Origin: Ruminiclostridium josui JCM 17888
GTDB taxonomy: Bacteria > Bacillota > Clostridia > Acetivibrionales > DSM-1351
Direction of reading: 5' to 3'
DNA length: 64,000 bases
Assembly (NCBI RefSeq): GCF_000526495.1
Contig: NZ_JAGE01000001.1
Span: 1,548,001 to 1,612,000 of the forward strand
Shown here: positions 16,702 through 25,133 of the stretch, piece by piece
Position numbering within the stretch: position 1 is the first letter of the stretch
Layout: each line of letters begins with the position of its first letter
The notes under the pieces: generated by a model
The model's input: the letters and a program-made list of their open reading frames with translations, nothing else
Told to the model about the DNA's origin: nothing
Databases searched by the model: none
Translations under genes and position numbers: made by a program

Positions 16702-18372
16702 GTTGAATGAAAAAGTAAATTCCACTTTTAAAAAATTAGAGTAGAATTTAGTCTTACGTAAATTCCACTACTTCATGTATAATTAATTTTGGTTTCCCAA
16801 TCCGCAGTGAAAGGAGTTAATTATGTCTAATTTAATACCAGGAAACCAAAAACATCTTACCCTAGATAATAGGATTTTTATTGAAAAATCACTAGACAAC
16901 AATTTACCTTTTAAAGTGATTGCGAAATATTTGTGCAAAGACCCTACTACTGTTTCAAAGGAAGTCAAGAAACACCGTTCTCTTACTTCTAGAAACAATT
17001 TTGTATCCCATAATCATTGTGTTCATCGTGGTAAATGTGGCCTTACAAATGTCTGCAAACGTACTGTTGCTTGTAAGAAGCAATGCAGAACATGTAATGC
17101 TTGTAATACCCATTGTGACCAGTTTAAAAATGAAATATGCAGTAAAGTATTAAAGGCTCCTTTTGTTTGTAACGGTTGTTCTAAAAAAGCTGGATGCAGG
17201 CTTGATAAATATTTCTACAAAGCAACTCAGGCTAATCGTCAATATAAGACTATCCTTGTTGAATCTAGAAATGGAATCAATATATCTGAAGATTCACTTA
17301 ATCAGATGGATGCAATTGTCACACCTTTAATTTTGCAGGGCAGACTCCGTACCAAATACTTAAAAATCATCCCGAAATAAAATGCTCTGAAAAAACAATT
17401 TATAATTATATTGCATCTGGTGTGTTATCTGTGAAAAACATTGATCTCCCCAGAAAAGTAAAGTATAAGCCTCGCAAACAATACAGACCAAAAGCCAAAG
17501 ATACAGGGATTTTTGAAGGACGAACTTATAATAATTTCATGAAATATATGGAATCCCATCCAGAGACGAATGTTGTTGAAATGGATACAGTAGTCGGTTG
17601 TGAGGGTAGCCGAAAAGTACTACTTACATTATTCTTTCGCAGCTGCAAATTGATGTTAATTTATCTATTGCCAGATAAGACAGCAACTTCTGTTAAAAAA
17701 ACATTTGACCATCTGGAAGAAAAAATGTCTCCTATCGGCTTCTACAACACATTTCCAGTTATTTTAACAGACAGAGGTACGGAATTTTCAAACCCAGAAG
17801 GACTGGAATGTGGGATTGATAATACCATACGCACATCCATATTTTTTTGTGTTCCTATGGCTTCGTGGCAAAAACCAGGTATAGAAAAGAACCACGAATA
17901 TATACGTTCTGTTCTTCCCAAAGGCTCATCCTTTGATAAACTAACGCAATGGGATGTAACAAGACTTGCAAATCATATTAACAGTACAGCAAGAGCCAGT
18001 CTAAATGGAAGAACCCCATTAAAACTGGCTCAATTGCTACTGGAAAAACATGCATTAAATGCATTCGGACTAAGAGAGATATCCTGCGACGATATCATCC
18101 TAAAACCAAAACTGCTGAAATAGAAACACAAACCAAGAGTTAAAACTGCGGATAGAAACCTCAATATCAACTCTATTCCGAGTGGAATTTAGTTTTACAA
18201 AAAATCCTCCAGTCGGCTGTTTGCCATGCAATTTTTTCTTCAGAGCAATTTTCTGTATGCTTATTATACTATATTTCAGGCACAAAGAATATAGTTCAAA
18301 GACTTGATTTAGTGGAATTTACTCTTCATTGTGGAATTAAAATTTACAGTGGAATTTAACTTTTCAATTAAC
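16702..18372 (+). mobile_element. IS30-family insertion sequence, probably inactive
   Basis: About 1.67 kb, bounded by imperfect 24-base inverted repeats at 16702-16725 and 18349-18372 (20 of 24 matching by eye). Several internal copies of a GTGGAATTTA motif lie inside both ends and may be transposase-binding repeats. It carries one transposase gene with a frameshift. I could not define a target duplication, so the exact ends are uncertain. Confidence 0.7.
16823..18123 (+). pseudogene. IS30-family transposase, frameshifted
   Basis: Two adjacent frames together make one IS30-like transposase. The first (16823-17380) has a helix-turn-helix (FKVIAKYLCKDPTTVSKEV) and a cysteine-rich zinc-binding region at residues 70-130. 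The second, read in frame from about 17341, continues QTPYQILKNHPEIKCSEKT and carries the DDE catalytic core (VEMDTVVG, LTDRGTEF, EKNHEYIR). The break lies in the G-run near 17335-17341, where one base appears to be missing. IS30 transposases are normally one chain, so this is read as loss of function. A sequencing error or frameshifting cannot be ruled out. The first ATG has GAAAGGAG upstream. Confidence 0.85.
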
Positions 18373-18422
18373 GTTTTATTGTCAATATTTACTAGAAGTT
18401 TTCCATTCATTATAGTCTCTTT

Positions 18423-18581
18423 CTAGAATTTGCTGATTAAATCCATCCTGTTCATTACTTGATATACCTGTTCATGATGATCATTGTCTTCAATAAACTG
18501 TTCACGGCATTCTTCAAGAAGCTTGTTATGAATTGAGGTCAGTACTTTAAATAAGTCAGAGCACACAAAGTCAATTACCAC
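18423..18581 (-). pseudogene. Fragment resembling a CotF-like spore coat protein C-terminus
   Basis: A 52-codon minus-strand frame, from a GTG-like codon to TAG at 18423, includes DLFKVLTSIHNKLLEECREQF and DNDHHEQVYQVMNRM. This resembles the C-terminal end of ferritin-like CotF-family coat proteins, from memory only. There is no good start or ribosome site and the rest of the domain is absent, so it is a remnant next to the IS30 end. Confidence 0.4.
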
Positions 18582-18699
18582 TTAGCTAGTGGCTTGATTA
18601 AGCCTTATAAGGGCATGTTACTGGTATGCGCTACTCGCGCTCTGAATATACTGCCAATTGCAAAACTTTTCCAGTGGCCACCCTATAGGGTGGCTCTAT
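18582..18699. other. Short non-coding stretch with an 18-base palindrome
   Basis: Contains the palindrome GCCACCCTATAGGGTGGC near 18677-18694. A T-rich stretch follows it on the plus strand but not on the minus strand. It has no coding content and lies between two gene remnants. Confidence 0.35.
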
Positions 18700-19100
18700 T
18701 TATTTGCTTCCTTTTACCTGCTCCTCCGTGAACGAATCAATATATTCTTTTAAACTCAATTTTTCAGCTATTTGATCTCCCTGTAACTGCTTTTGCGTTT
18801 TGAGCGGGTGATAAATCCGATCTATGAGAGACTTATATTCTTCAAAGTGATCTCTAAGCAACTCATTGATTCCATTAACTTCGCTAATTTGACGATGATA
18901 GGTTCGAATGTTGTGATAAAGACTTTATAATTCATCAATCAAGCGGGTAGTGCTTTCTTTTGCTGCCAGCAGTGCATCATACATTCGTTGAGGTTCTGAT
19001 TCTTTTGCTTGCTTTATGCTGGAATAAGACGAAAATACCAAAGAATTATATTCTTGGGTTTTAGCATTTGAGATCGTATCTAATAACTTTTGTACCTTCG
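18700..19100 (-). pseudogene. jetA: Remnant of jetA (Wadjet plasmid-defence subunit, DUF5716)
   Basis: About 130 codons match the C-terminal part of JetA, the kleisin-like subunit of the Wadjet (JetABCD) condensin complex. Recognisable stretches are QEYNSLVFSSYSSIKQA, YDALLAAKESTTRLIDEL, SLYHNIRTYHRQISE and DHFEEYKSLIDRIYHPLKT. An in-frame TAA at 18925-18927 interrupts the frame where relatives have a lysine, so a point nonsense change is likely. The 5' two-thirds is missing: the frame joins a truncated C39 peptidase gene at about 19095, which marks a deletion junction. After RIYHPLKT the sequence no longer resembles JetA. No jetB, jetC or jetD is present in the window. Confidence 0.65.
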
Positions 19101-19372
19101 ACAACAACATGTGCTATGCATGACAGAGGAAACTCAGAAAAAAAGGCCTCCTGATTTCCCTTTACTCCCTTTACTGTGAAGCCAAGACTCTCAGCAGCCT
19201 TTATCACTCCATATTCATTTGTACCTTGCTTGTCGGTTCCTGCAATCTCCCTTATTTTTGTTATTGAAGTTTTAAAGCCGTACTGCTTGCTTATAGTAGC
19301 CAGACATGCGGCACCGCAATCTGTGATGTCATGCTGCTTGACACAGTAGAAATGTTTGAATGGGGTTTGCAT
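19094..19372 (-). pseudogene. Truncated bacteriocin ABC exporter, N-terminal C39 peptidase only
   Basis: In intact exporters this domain cuts double-glycine leaders while the peptide is exported. About 93 residues remain: the catalytic cysteine is in QHDITDCGAACL, followed by KYGFKTS and TDKQGTNEYG, and the frame reaches CIAHVVVEG just before the catalytic histidine region. It then runs into jetA-derived sequence, so the histidine/aspartate half, the membrane domain and the ATPase are lost. Its ATG shares a base with the stop of the small membrane protein gene upstream, an intact operon junction. The product cannot export anything alone. Confidence 0.8.
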
Positions 19373-19587
19373 TAGCTAACTCCATTATTATCTTTTTTTG
19401 TATTTACAATACTTGATATGGTCACAACAGCAAAACAAGTTATTACTATAATTATTACATAACTGATCCTGAATTCATCCCGTCTAAAATAATATATATC
19501 TAAAAGATATAATCCTAATATAGCAATACACATTGGTATGAATTTTTTAAATATCTTTTTTAATAATAACTTATCCTTAACACTCAT
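19372..19587 (-). CDS. Small two-helix membrane protein, possible bacteriocin immunity protein
   Basis: A 71-residue basic protein with two predicted membrane segments, near FIPMCIAILGLYLLDIYY and ISYVIIIVITCFAVVTIS. I do not recognise a family. It lies between two bacteriocin precursors and the exporter fragment, where an immunity or accessory protein is usual. I chose the ATG at 19587, with AGGGAG upstream; an in-frame ATG seven codons earlier lacks a ribosome site. Confidence 0.55.
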   Translation of the reverse strand: MSVKDKLLLKKIFKKFIPMCIAILGLYLLDIYYFRRDEFRISYVIIIVITCFAVVTISSIVNTKKDNNGVS

Positions 19588-19729
19588 AATAAAATTCTCC
19601 CTAGACATTTTATTTATTATATATATTAATTCTCACTAATGCGTTCAGTGCCTGTAATTAATAATGTACCAGTAAAAATCCAGAACCAAATATGCAGAAT
19701 AATTTTAATCCGCATATCTGGTTCTTAAA

Positions 19730-19957
19730 TTATTTAATTACGGAATAGGGCAGCCCAACCCCACCCATAATCCTGTTGATGCACCCGCGATTACAGACTG
19801 GGCAATATTTTTTTGAATCTCCACTTATTGCTACTGCGGTACCACCAACATACAATCCAACAATGGCACCTGCTGCTGCTCCACAAACCGCAGACAATAA
19901 TCCGCCAGCTTCTATAGCTTGAATTTCTTCATAATTTAATTCAATGAAGTCTCCCAT
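19730..19957 (-). CDS. Double-glycine-leader bacteriocin-like precursor peptide (1)
   Basis: A 75-residue peptide precursor. The first 19 residues, with ELNYEEIQAIEAGG, form a bacteriocin-type leader ending in Gly-Gly, where a C39 peptidase would cut. The core is glycine- and alanine-rich (AAAGAIVGLYVGG, with several GxxxG spacings) and ends with a cysteine-bearing tail (CPVCNRGC). The start is the ATG at 19957 behind AGGAGG. It is tandem to a second precursor and upstream of the exporter remnant. Two-peptide bacteriocins use GxxxG helices, so a pair is possible; a signalling peptide is an alternative. Confidence 0.72.
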   Translation of the reverse strand: MGDFIELNYEEIQAIEAGGLLSAVCGAAAGAIVGLYVGGTAVAISGDSKKYCPVCNRGCINRIMGGVGLPYSVIK

Positions 19958-19974
19958 AACTTGCACCTCCTATC

Positions 19975-20211
19975 CTATTTGAAAGCTTTATCCCACGCTT
20001 GGGATATTATCTCATATGATACTACTCCTGCTATATATCCTCCTGCTGGTGTAGCATATGGAGAAACTATAGCGCCAATTACCGCACTTACAGTAGCACA
20101 AGTAACAACTTTGCAAACATCACCAAAAAGGTTCCCTCCATCAACACACATCATTTCATCCTGTGTTAACTCAGCAAAACCAATATTGTTTAAGTTCATA
20201 GCATATGTCAT
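19975..20211 (-). CDS. Double-glycine-leader bacteriocin-like precursor peptide (2)
   Basis: A 78-residue precursor. Its leader contains FAELTQDEMMCVDGG, close to the ELxxxExxxVxGG pattern, with cleavage expected after Gly-Gly near residue 26. The core is hydrophobic (VSAVIGAIVSPYATPAGGYIAGVVS) with two early cysteines and ends in a short charged tail. The ATG at 20211 follows GAGG at eight bases. The frame stays open 31 codons upstream, but no ribosome site lies there. It ends 17 bases before the next precursor start, so the two are co-expressed. Confidence 0.75.
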   Translation of the reverse strand: MTYAMNLNNIGFAELTQDEMMCVDGGNLFGDVCKVVTCATVSAVIGAIVSPYATPAGGYIAGVVSYEIISQAWDKAFK

Positions 20212-20346
20212 AATTTCTACCTCACTTTTACTGATTTTTTTACAAATGTATCCACTTCTATCCATTCTGCGCATAAACTTCAATAATAAAGTTTTTACAT
20301 TCATAGTTTATATTAACTACTGTCCCATGGGGTTTACAGCAGATAA

Positions 20347-20816
20347 TTACAGGACATTGCGACTTACACCTATATAAACATCAATTGCCATTTCATCAGC
20401 AGTCATTCCTGGCAAAAGATCTTTAACCTGAACATTATAACCTGCCGTTATCTGTTGTAATTTATTCTGTTGTATGAATGCAAGTATCTCATTATATGTA
20501 TTTTGTAATGTTGCCGGATTACCTTCATGCCTTGCATATACAGCATCAAATATGTGAAATAATGGTTTAAATATGTATTCACCTGAAAATTCAAAATTCT
20601 TATCTATTGGAATAAGAATTTCCATATCCATAATAGTTTGTCCACAATGTTCTTCAATTGCAAAAGTTACGGTAACAATCGGTCCGGCTTTTTTTATTCC
20701 ATTATCCTGAAGAAATTTACCATTTGGGACATTTCATTGTTTATTTCTTCTTGTGTCATTCTTTTTCTGAGTGACAAGACATTTTCTAATTTAAGTTCTT
20801 TTCCTGATTCTATCAT
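20347..20816 (-). pseudogene. Frameshifted GyrI-like/effector-binding-fold gene (DUF5085-like)
   Basis: The downstream frame (20347 to about 20720) reads GPIVTVTFAIEE, then MDMEILIPIDKNFEF, EYIFKPLFHIFDAVYARHEG and AGYNVQVKDLLPG. This is a compact ligand-binding fold of the GyrI/BmrR type, and I associate it with DUF5085 from memory. The first 35 codons (ATG at 20816, then LENVLSLRKRMTQEEI) are in another frame. The break lies near MSQM/KFLQDNG, about 20715, so one indel splits the gene. Its original role is unknown; it sits upstream of the bacteriocin genes. Confidence 0.6.
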
Positions 20817-20971
20817 ACTATTTTACATATTCCCCTAGTCAAGTATAATTTTGTAAGTAGATGTTGACACATATTATATACCATTATCTTTTAGCTTACT
20901 ATAGTTATCTTTTATACTCCCATGTCAGCGTCAGGGGTGATATATTATAGCCCCTAACTACTCTTGAAATT

Positions 20972-21566
20972 TTAATTTTTGTAGTTATATTTTTCGAAAA
21001 GACCTTTAAATTTTATTTTTTTAATAGCTTCTTTACTATTTTTAGCTCCAAGTTTTTTTAGTATATTCTTGACCTGTGTACGCAACGTGTTGTTTGTCTT
21101 TGATAATTTTGCAGCAATTTGTGAATGGGAAAGCCCTTGTTCCATAAGTTCAAATACTTCTTTTTCTGCTGTTGTCAATTCCCTTAACCTTTCATCTTTT
21201 TTAAGTCTTGCATAATCATCAAGAATTACCTGTATTGACGAGCGATTGTTGAAAGTTTTTCTTATTGTGTTTGGCAAGTCCAAATAATCTTCTTTTAGAA
21301 GGTAATCTACAGCCCCAACTTCAAAGGAATCTTTGATTAATTCGTCATCGTTATACGAAGTAAGCATGATTATTTTAGCATTGGAAAATTCCTTTATTTC
21401 AAGTGCTGCAGCCACCCCATCCTTAAGGTTTTCCGACAAGTTAATGTCCATAATTATTACATCTATTTTGATATCTGCTGCCAGCCGTACAGCCTCGACT
21501 TTACTGTTTGCTGAAGCTTTAACAAATATATCATCCTCCTGCGAAAGAAAAGAATTTAATATTTTA
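20972..21566 (-). pseudogene. LuxR-type response regulator, 3' part, disrupted by IS21
   Basis: Most of a response regulator. The receiver continues from LNSFLSQEDDIFVKA through the phospho-acceptor region VIIMDINLSENLKDG and the IIMLTSYND/KEDY elements. A C-terminal helix-turn-helix follows (LTTAEKEVFELMEQGLSHSQ, NTLRTQVKNILKKLG). The first 18 codons are on the far side of the IS21 element at 23984-24037. Removing the element and one copy of the 7-base duplication restores a continuous frame: DPAWIKI joined to LNSFLSQ. From what is left, translation could only start inside the receiver. Confidence 0.9.
21560..21566. repeat. Target-site duplication, left copy (TATTTTA)
   Basis: Seven bases directly repeated at 23984-23990, flanking the IS21-family element exactly. 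The size is within the 4-8 bases usual for this family. Confidence 0.85.
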
Positions 21567-21675
21567 TGTTAGTGCTACTCTAAAATTGTACCACATACCG
21601 GTAAAAAATTAGGCCACCTTAATCAAATTTCCTGTATGATTATGTTGACAGCATCATCGTACAGGAGGAAAGGAT

Positions 21676-23160
21676 ATGATTAAGATGGCACAATTAGAGG
21701 ATATCAGAAAAATGTACTTCATGGAAGACCTAAGTATCAGGGAAATAAGCCGCAGAACTGGAATGCACAGGGATACGATCTCAAAATATATTTCCATGGA
21801 TGAACCAAAACCGCCGAAATATAAGTTGACAAAAGAACGTAGCCATCCGGTATTAGGCCCATACATACCAATGATCAAGCAAATAATAGAAGACGATAAA
21901 ACAAGGCATCGTAAGCAGCGTCACACAGGGACTAAAATATTTGAGACACTTAAAAAAGAAGGCTTCTTGGGCGGATACAATACTGTAATGGATTACCTGA
22001 GGAAGGAATACAGAAAGCAAAAGGAAGCTTTCCTGCCATTGGAGTTCGAACTGGGGGCCTATGCAGAAGTGGACTGGACAGAAGCATACTTTTATCTGAA
22101 AGGCAAAGAAACCAAGGCACATTTGTTTGTAATGAAGTTGAGAGGATCAGGCGGATTCTACGTAAGAGCATACCCTTTTGAGAAACAGGAAGCATTTTTT
22201 GATGGGCATATCAAATGCTTTGAGTTTATGAACGGTGTACCATACAAGATAGCATATGACAATCTAAAAACGGCAGTGAAGAAGATACTCGAAGGCAGCA
22301 ACAGAGAAGAACAGGAGCAATTTATCGCCTTACGTACCCATTACCTTTATGAATCTTCATTCTGCCGGCCAGCAAAGGGAAGCGATAAAGGCGGTGTGGA
22401 GAATGCAGGCAAAGAGGCTGTGCGAAGGTTCTTCGTACCCTACCCTGAGGTTGATTCCTTTGAGGAGTTGAATGAATATCTGCACAACGAATGCATAAAG
22501 ATTTTGGAAAGTAATCCGAAATGGGAGGCGGAAAGGGCTGCTTTGAGGCCATTACCGACAGTAAGGTTTGATGGCGCGAGGTATAAAGAAGCAAAGGTCA
22601 ACCGCTATTCTATGGTACAGTTTGAAACTAACCGATACTCTGTTCCCACGATATATGTGGGAGAGAAAGTCACTGTTAAAGCTACAGCAGATGAAGTAAA
22701 AATACTATACAAAGGGACAATGATAGCAAGCCATCCAAGGATATACGGACGATACCAGGAGCAGATAAAGCTTGATCACTATCTGGAACTGCTGCTGCAA
22801 AAATCACGCGCCCTGGGCAACACAAAAGTATATAAACCTCAGATGCTGGCACCCGTTTATGAGCAGTATCGTCGAAGCTTAAATGCAAGAAGTCCGAGAG
22901 GCAACAGGGAATTCGTAAAGATACTTATGCTGCACAGGGATTACCCTACGGCACTGGTGACAGAAGCTATTGAAATAGCTATGGCATACAATGTATACAG
23001 TTATGACGGTTTATTTAACATATTAGGACAGCTGCTGGTCTCAGGCAATCCTAAGACGGCTCCTGTCAGCAAAGACAAGCTTCAGGGCATCCCCGAGGTT
23101 GTTGTAATACCTCCTGATCTCAGCAAATACAGCGCTCTCATGTCAGGAGGTGGGCAATAA
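21676..23160 (+). CDS. istA: IS21-family transposase IstA
   Basis: The DDE transposase that cuts and joins the element ends. It is 494 residues, normal for the family. An N-terminal helix-turn-helix (LSIREISRRTGMHRDTISKYI) is followed by the catalytic core: aspartate in YAEVDWTEAY, aspartate in IAYDNLKTAV, and glutamate in the GSDKGGVENAGKEAVRR block. The C-terminal beta-barrel includes VNRYSMVQFETNRYSVP. The ATG at 21676 follows AGGAGG, and its stop overlaps istB by one base. No disruption is visible, so activity is plausible. Confidence 0.95.
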   Translation: MIKMAQLEDIRKMYFMEDLSIREISRRTGMHRDTISKYISMDEPKPPKYKLTKERSHPVLGPYIPMIKQIIEDDKTRHRKQRHTGTKIFETLKKEGFLGGYNTVMDYLRKEYRKQKEAFLPLEFELGAYAEVDWTEAYFYLKGKETKAHLFVMKLRGSGGFYVRAYPFEKQEAFFDGHIKCFEFMNGVPYKIAYDNLKTAVKKILEGSNREEQEQFIALRTHYLYESSFCRPAKGSDKGGVENAGKEAVRRFFVPYPEVDSFEELNEYLHNECIKILESNPKWEAERAALRPLPTVRFDGARYKEAKVNRYSMVQFETNRYSVPTIYVGEKVTVKATADEVKILYKGTMIASHPRIYGRYQEQIKLDHYLELLLQKSRALGNTKVYKPQMLAPVYEQYRRSLNARSPRGNREFVKILMLHRDYPTALVTEAIEIAMAYNVYSYDGLFNILGQLLVSGNPKTAPVSKDKLQGIPEVVVIPPDLSKYSALMSGGGQ

Positions 23161-23918
23161 TGCCGGTCAATAAAATGCTTATTGAAACTTACTTGAAGAA
23201 GCTAAAAATGCCTCAGGTGGCAAAAACCTATGAATCCCTGGCAAGAGAAGCCGCAGACAACAATCTGGATTATGAAGAATATCTGCTGTGTGTGCTGGAG
23301 CAGGAAGTACACCAGCGGGAGAACAACCGGATTCAGAGAGGGATACGACAAGCGGGCTTCCCCGTAATCAAAACGATTGAAAGCTTTGACTTCCTTGCCA
23401 TACCTTCTTTGAACAAACCACGGGTATTGAAACTCATGCAGGGAGAATATATCCGAAGAAGAGAAAATGTCATTTTGATAGGCAACTCCGGAGTAGGGAA
23501 AACCCATATTGCAACTGCGCTCGGTTACGAGGCTTGTCGGCAGGGTATGAAGGTCAAATTCTATACGGCAGCTGGTTTGATAAATGAATTGCTTGCAGCA
23601 CAGCAGGAATATCGTCTTAACAAGTTCGAAAAGCAATGGCTGGCGCCGCAATTAGTGATCCTTGACGAATTGGGCTATGTGCCCTTCAATAAAGTCGGAG
23701 CTGAATTATTGTTCCAGTTCTGCTCCTCCCGATATGAGAGAGGCAGCCTGATCATAACTACAAACTTAGAATTTCCAAAATGGACGGAGGTGTTAGGCGA
23801 TGAACAAATGACAGCTGCCCTGCTTGACCGCCTGACCCATAATGCACACATACTGAACATCAATGGTGAAAGCTACAGGTTTAAGCAGGCTCTTTCCAAG
23901 CAGGCAAATAATGACTGA
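23160..23918 (+). CDS. istB: IS21-family helper ATPase IstB
   Basis: A DnaC/DnaA-like AAA+ ATPase that selects the target and remodels DNA for IstA. It is 252 residues with Walker A GNSGVGKTH near residue 109, Walker B LVILDELGY, and sensor-like IITTNLEFPKW. The N-terminal helical IstB domain holds YLKKLKMPQVAKTYE. The ATG overlaps the istA stop. The right inverted repeat lies about 65 bases after its stop. Confidence 0.95.
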   Translation: MPVNKMLIETYLKKLKMPQVAKTYESLAREAADNNLDYEEYLLCVLEQEVHQRENNRIQRGIRQAGFPVIKTIESFDFLAIPSLNKPRVLKLMQGEYIRRRENVILIGNSGVGKTHIATALGYEACRQGMKVKFYTAAGLINELLAAQQEYRLNKFEKQWLAPQLVILDELGYVPFNKVGAELLFQFCSSRYERGSLIITTNLEFPKWTEVLGDEQMTAALLDRLTHNAHILNINGESYRFKQALSKQANND

Positions 23919-23983
23919 TTTTTTATGAAATGGTGGCCTGATTTTACTCCGGTAAGTGGCCTAAATTTTGATTGACATTAACA

Positions 23984-24037
23984 TATTTTAATCCATGCAG
24001 GATCATCCTCAACTATCATTACCTGTATTTTATCCAT
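23984..24037 (-). pseudogene. LuxR-type response regulator, 5' part (18 codons)
   Basis: The ATG at 24037 opens MDKIQVMIVEDDPAWIKI, the start of a receiver domain with its acidic pair, then runs into the IS21 element. It overlaps the kinase stop by eight bases, the usual coupling in a two-component operon. The rest is at 20972-21566. Bases 23984-23990 are the right copy of the target duplication. Confidence 0.88.
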
Positions 24038-25076
24038 TGACCAAACTCCTTTTGATTAGCTTATCAAGCAAACCGGATACTCTACTTTTATGAAAAATAA
24101 TTTGTATCGTTGTTCCCACATTTTTTTCGCTGATTACTTCCAATTTACCACCATGTAAGTTCATAACGTTAACACAGTATGATAGCCCCAGTCCAAAATT
24201 ATTACTGGTTCGTTTTGTAGAAAAAAACGGATCAAATACATAAGGAAGATTTTCTTTTGATATTCCACATCCAATGTCACTTATAGCAATAATAAATGTT
24301 GATTTATTTGAAACAGTATCTATCTTGAGTTTACCTGCCTTTTCCATCGCTTCTATGGCATTTTTTAATATATTATGAAACACTTCCTGAATATGAAGGC
24401 TATCACATTTAATAAAAAGGTCATTGTCAAAATTGTTTTCCAGTATGATTTCTTTATTTTTGATAAATGGAATTACCATGTTTATAGAGTTTGTAAATAT
24501 ATCCTTAACATTATTAACCTGCTCGTTCAAGGTAATCTCTTGAATATGCTTCTGAATATGCTTAACCATCTTTGTAAGGTAATCACTAGAATCAAGAATA
24601 AATCCAATATTTTCGTCAATATCCGGGATATTGATATTTTGATTTTTAAGCTTGGATTTAATCGTATTTGTACACATTCCTATTTTTATAATCTCATTCT
24701 TTATACTATGATTCATAATTGATGTTCCTGAGGTTATAGCCTTAATAGTACTGTCCAAACGATATTTTTCAAATTTAACTCTAACCCCCATAACTCCATA
24801 CCTAAAGCTTGCATATACGAATATTATGAAAGCACCCGATATTGTTATCGCATTATATCTCCATATACTCTCAATCCGTAATGCTCTTAAAATATAATTA
24901 GCCGTAATAGCAAACAGGGTTGTAGGCGTAATTAATATGCAAGTAAGCAATCTTTGCTGCTTTTTACGTGCATTTTTCTCAGCTTTATATGAATAAATTA
25001 AATGGAAATAAAATACATAAGTGATATGAGAGATATGCCTAAGAATGATAACGAAAATCCGACCTATTTCTGTCAA
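24030..25076 (-). CDS. Sensor histidine kinase, probably N-terminally truncated
   Basis: Senses an unknown signal and would phosphorylate the (now disrupted) response regulator. Of 348 residues, 1-95 hold about three membrane segments. The phospho-acceptor is probably His123 in IMNHSIKNEI. The HATPase domain has the N box (FHNILKNAIEAM), G1 (DIGCGIS), F box (FDPFFSTK) and G2 (FGLGLSYC). The only upstream start is TTG at 25076, inside a TTTGACAGAAA direct repeat and without a ribosome site. It directly abuts the T-run of the tRNA terminator. Intact relatives usually have more membrane helices, so the 5' end has probably been lost to a junction here. Confidence 0.75.
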   Translation of the reverse strand: MTEIGRIFVIILRHISHITYVFYFHLIYSYKAEKNARKKQQRLLTCILITPTTLFAITANYILRALRIESIWRYNAITISGAFIIFVYASFRYGVMGVRVKFEKYRLDSTIKAITSGTSIMNHSIKNEIIKIGMCTNTIKSKLKNQNINIPDIDENIGFILDSSDYLTKMVKHIQKHIQEITLNEQVNNVKDIFTNSINMVIPFIKNKEIILENNFDNDLFIKCDSLHIQEVFHNILKNAIEAMEKAGKLKIDTVSNKSTFIIAISDIGCGISKENLPYVFDPFFSTKRTSNNFGLGLSYCVNVMNLHGGKLEVISEKNVGTTIQIIFHKSRVSGLLDKLIKRSLVNG

Positions 25077-25094
25077 ATTTCTGTCAAAATAAAA

Positions 25095-25120
25095 ACTTCC
25101 GAGATTTTACAATCTCGGAA
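25095..25120 (-). terminator. Terminator of the tRNA-Gly/tRNA-Thr transcript
   Basis: On the minus strand CTTCCGAGATT pairs with AATCTCGGAAG around a short loop and is followed by TTTTTATTTT. It lies just after the tRNA-Thr CCA end and touches the kinase start. Confidence 0.85.
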
Positions 25121-25133
25121 GCCTTTATTTTAG

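Larger units (their letters stand above)
21567..23983 (+). mobile_element. IS21-family insertion sequence (istA, istB), apparently intact
   Basis: A 2,417-base element beginning TGTTA and ending TAACA. The ends are imperfect inverted repeats (TGTTAGTGCTACTC against TGTTAATGTCAATC), with further inner copies containing ACCGG and AGGCCAC. It holds overlapping istA and istB, both full length, and is flanked by a perfect 7-base target duplication. It split a response regulator gene, so insertion came after that gene was established. Confidence 0.92.

Noticed and set aside
17320-17430. Programmed frameshifting in the IS30 transposase
   Set aside because: The family normally uses one frame, the heptanucleotide slippery pattern is absent, and a missing G in a G-run is simpler. 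Not excluded.
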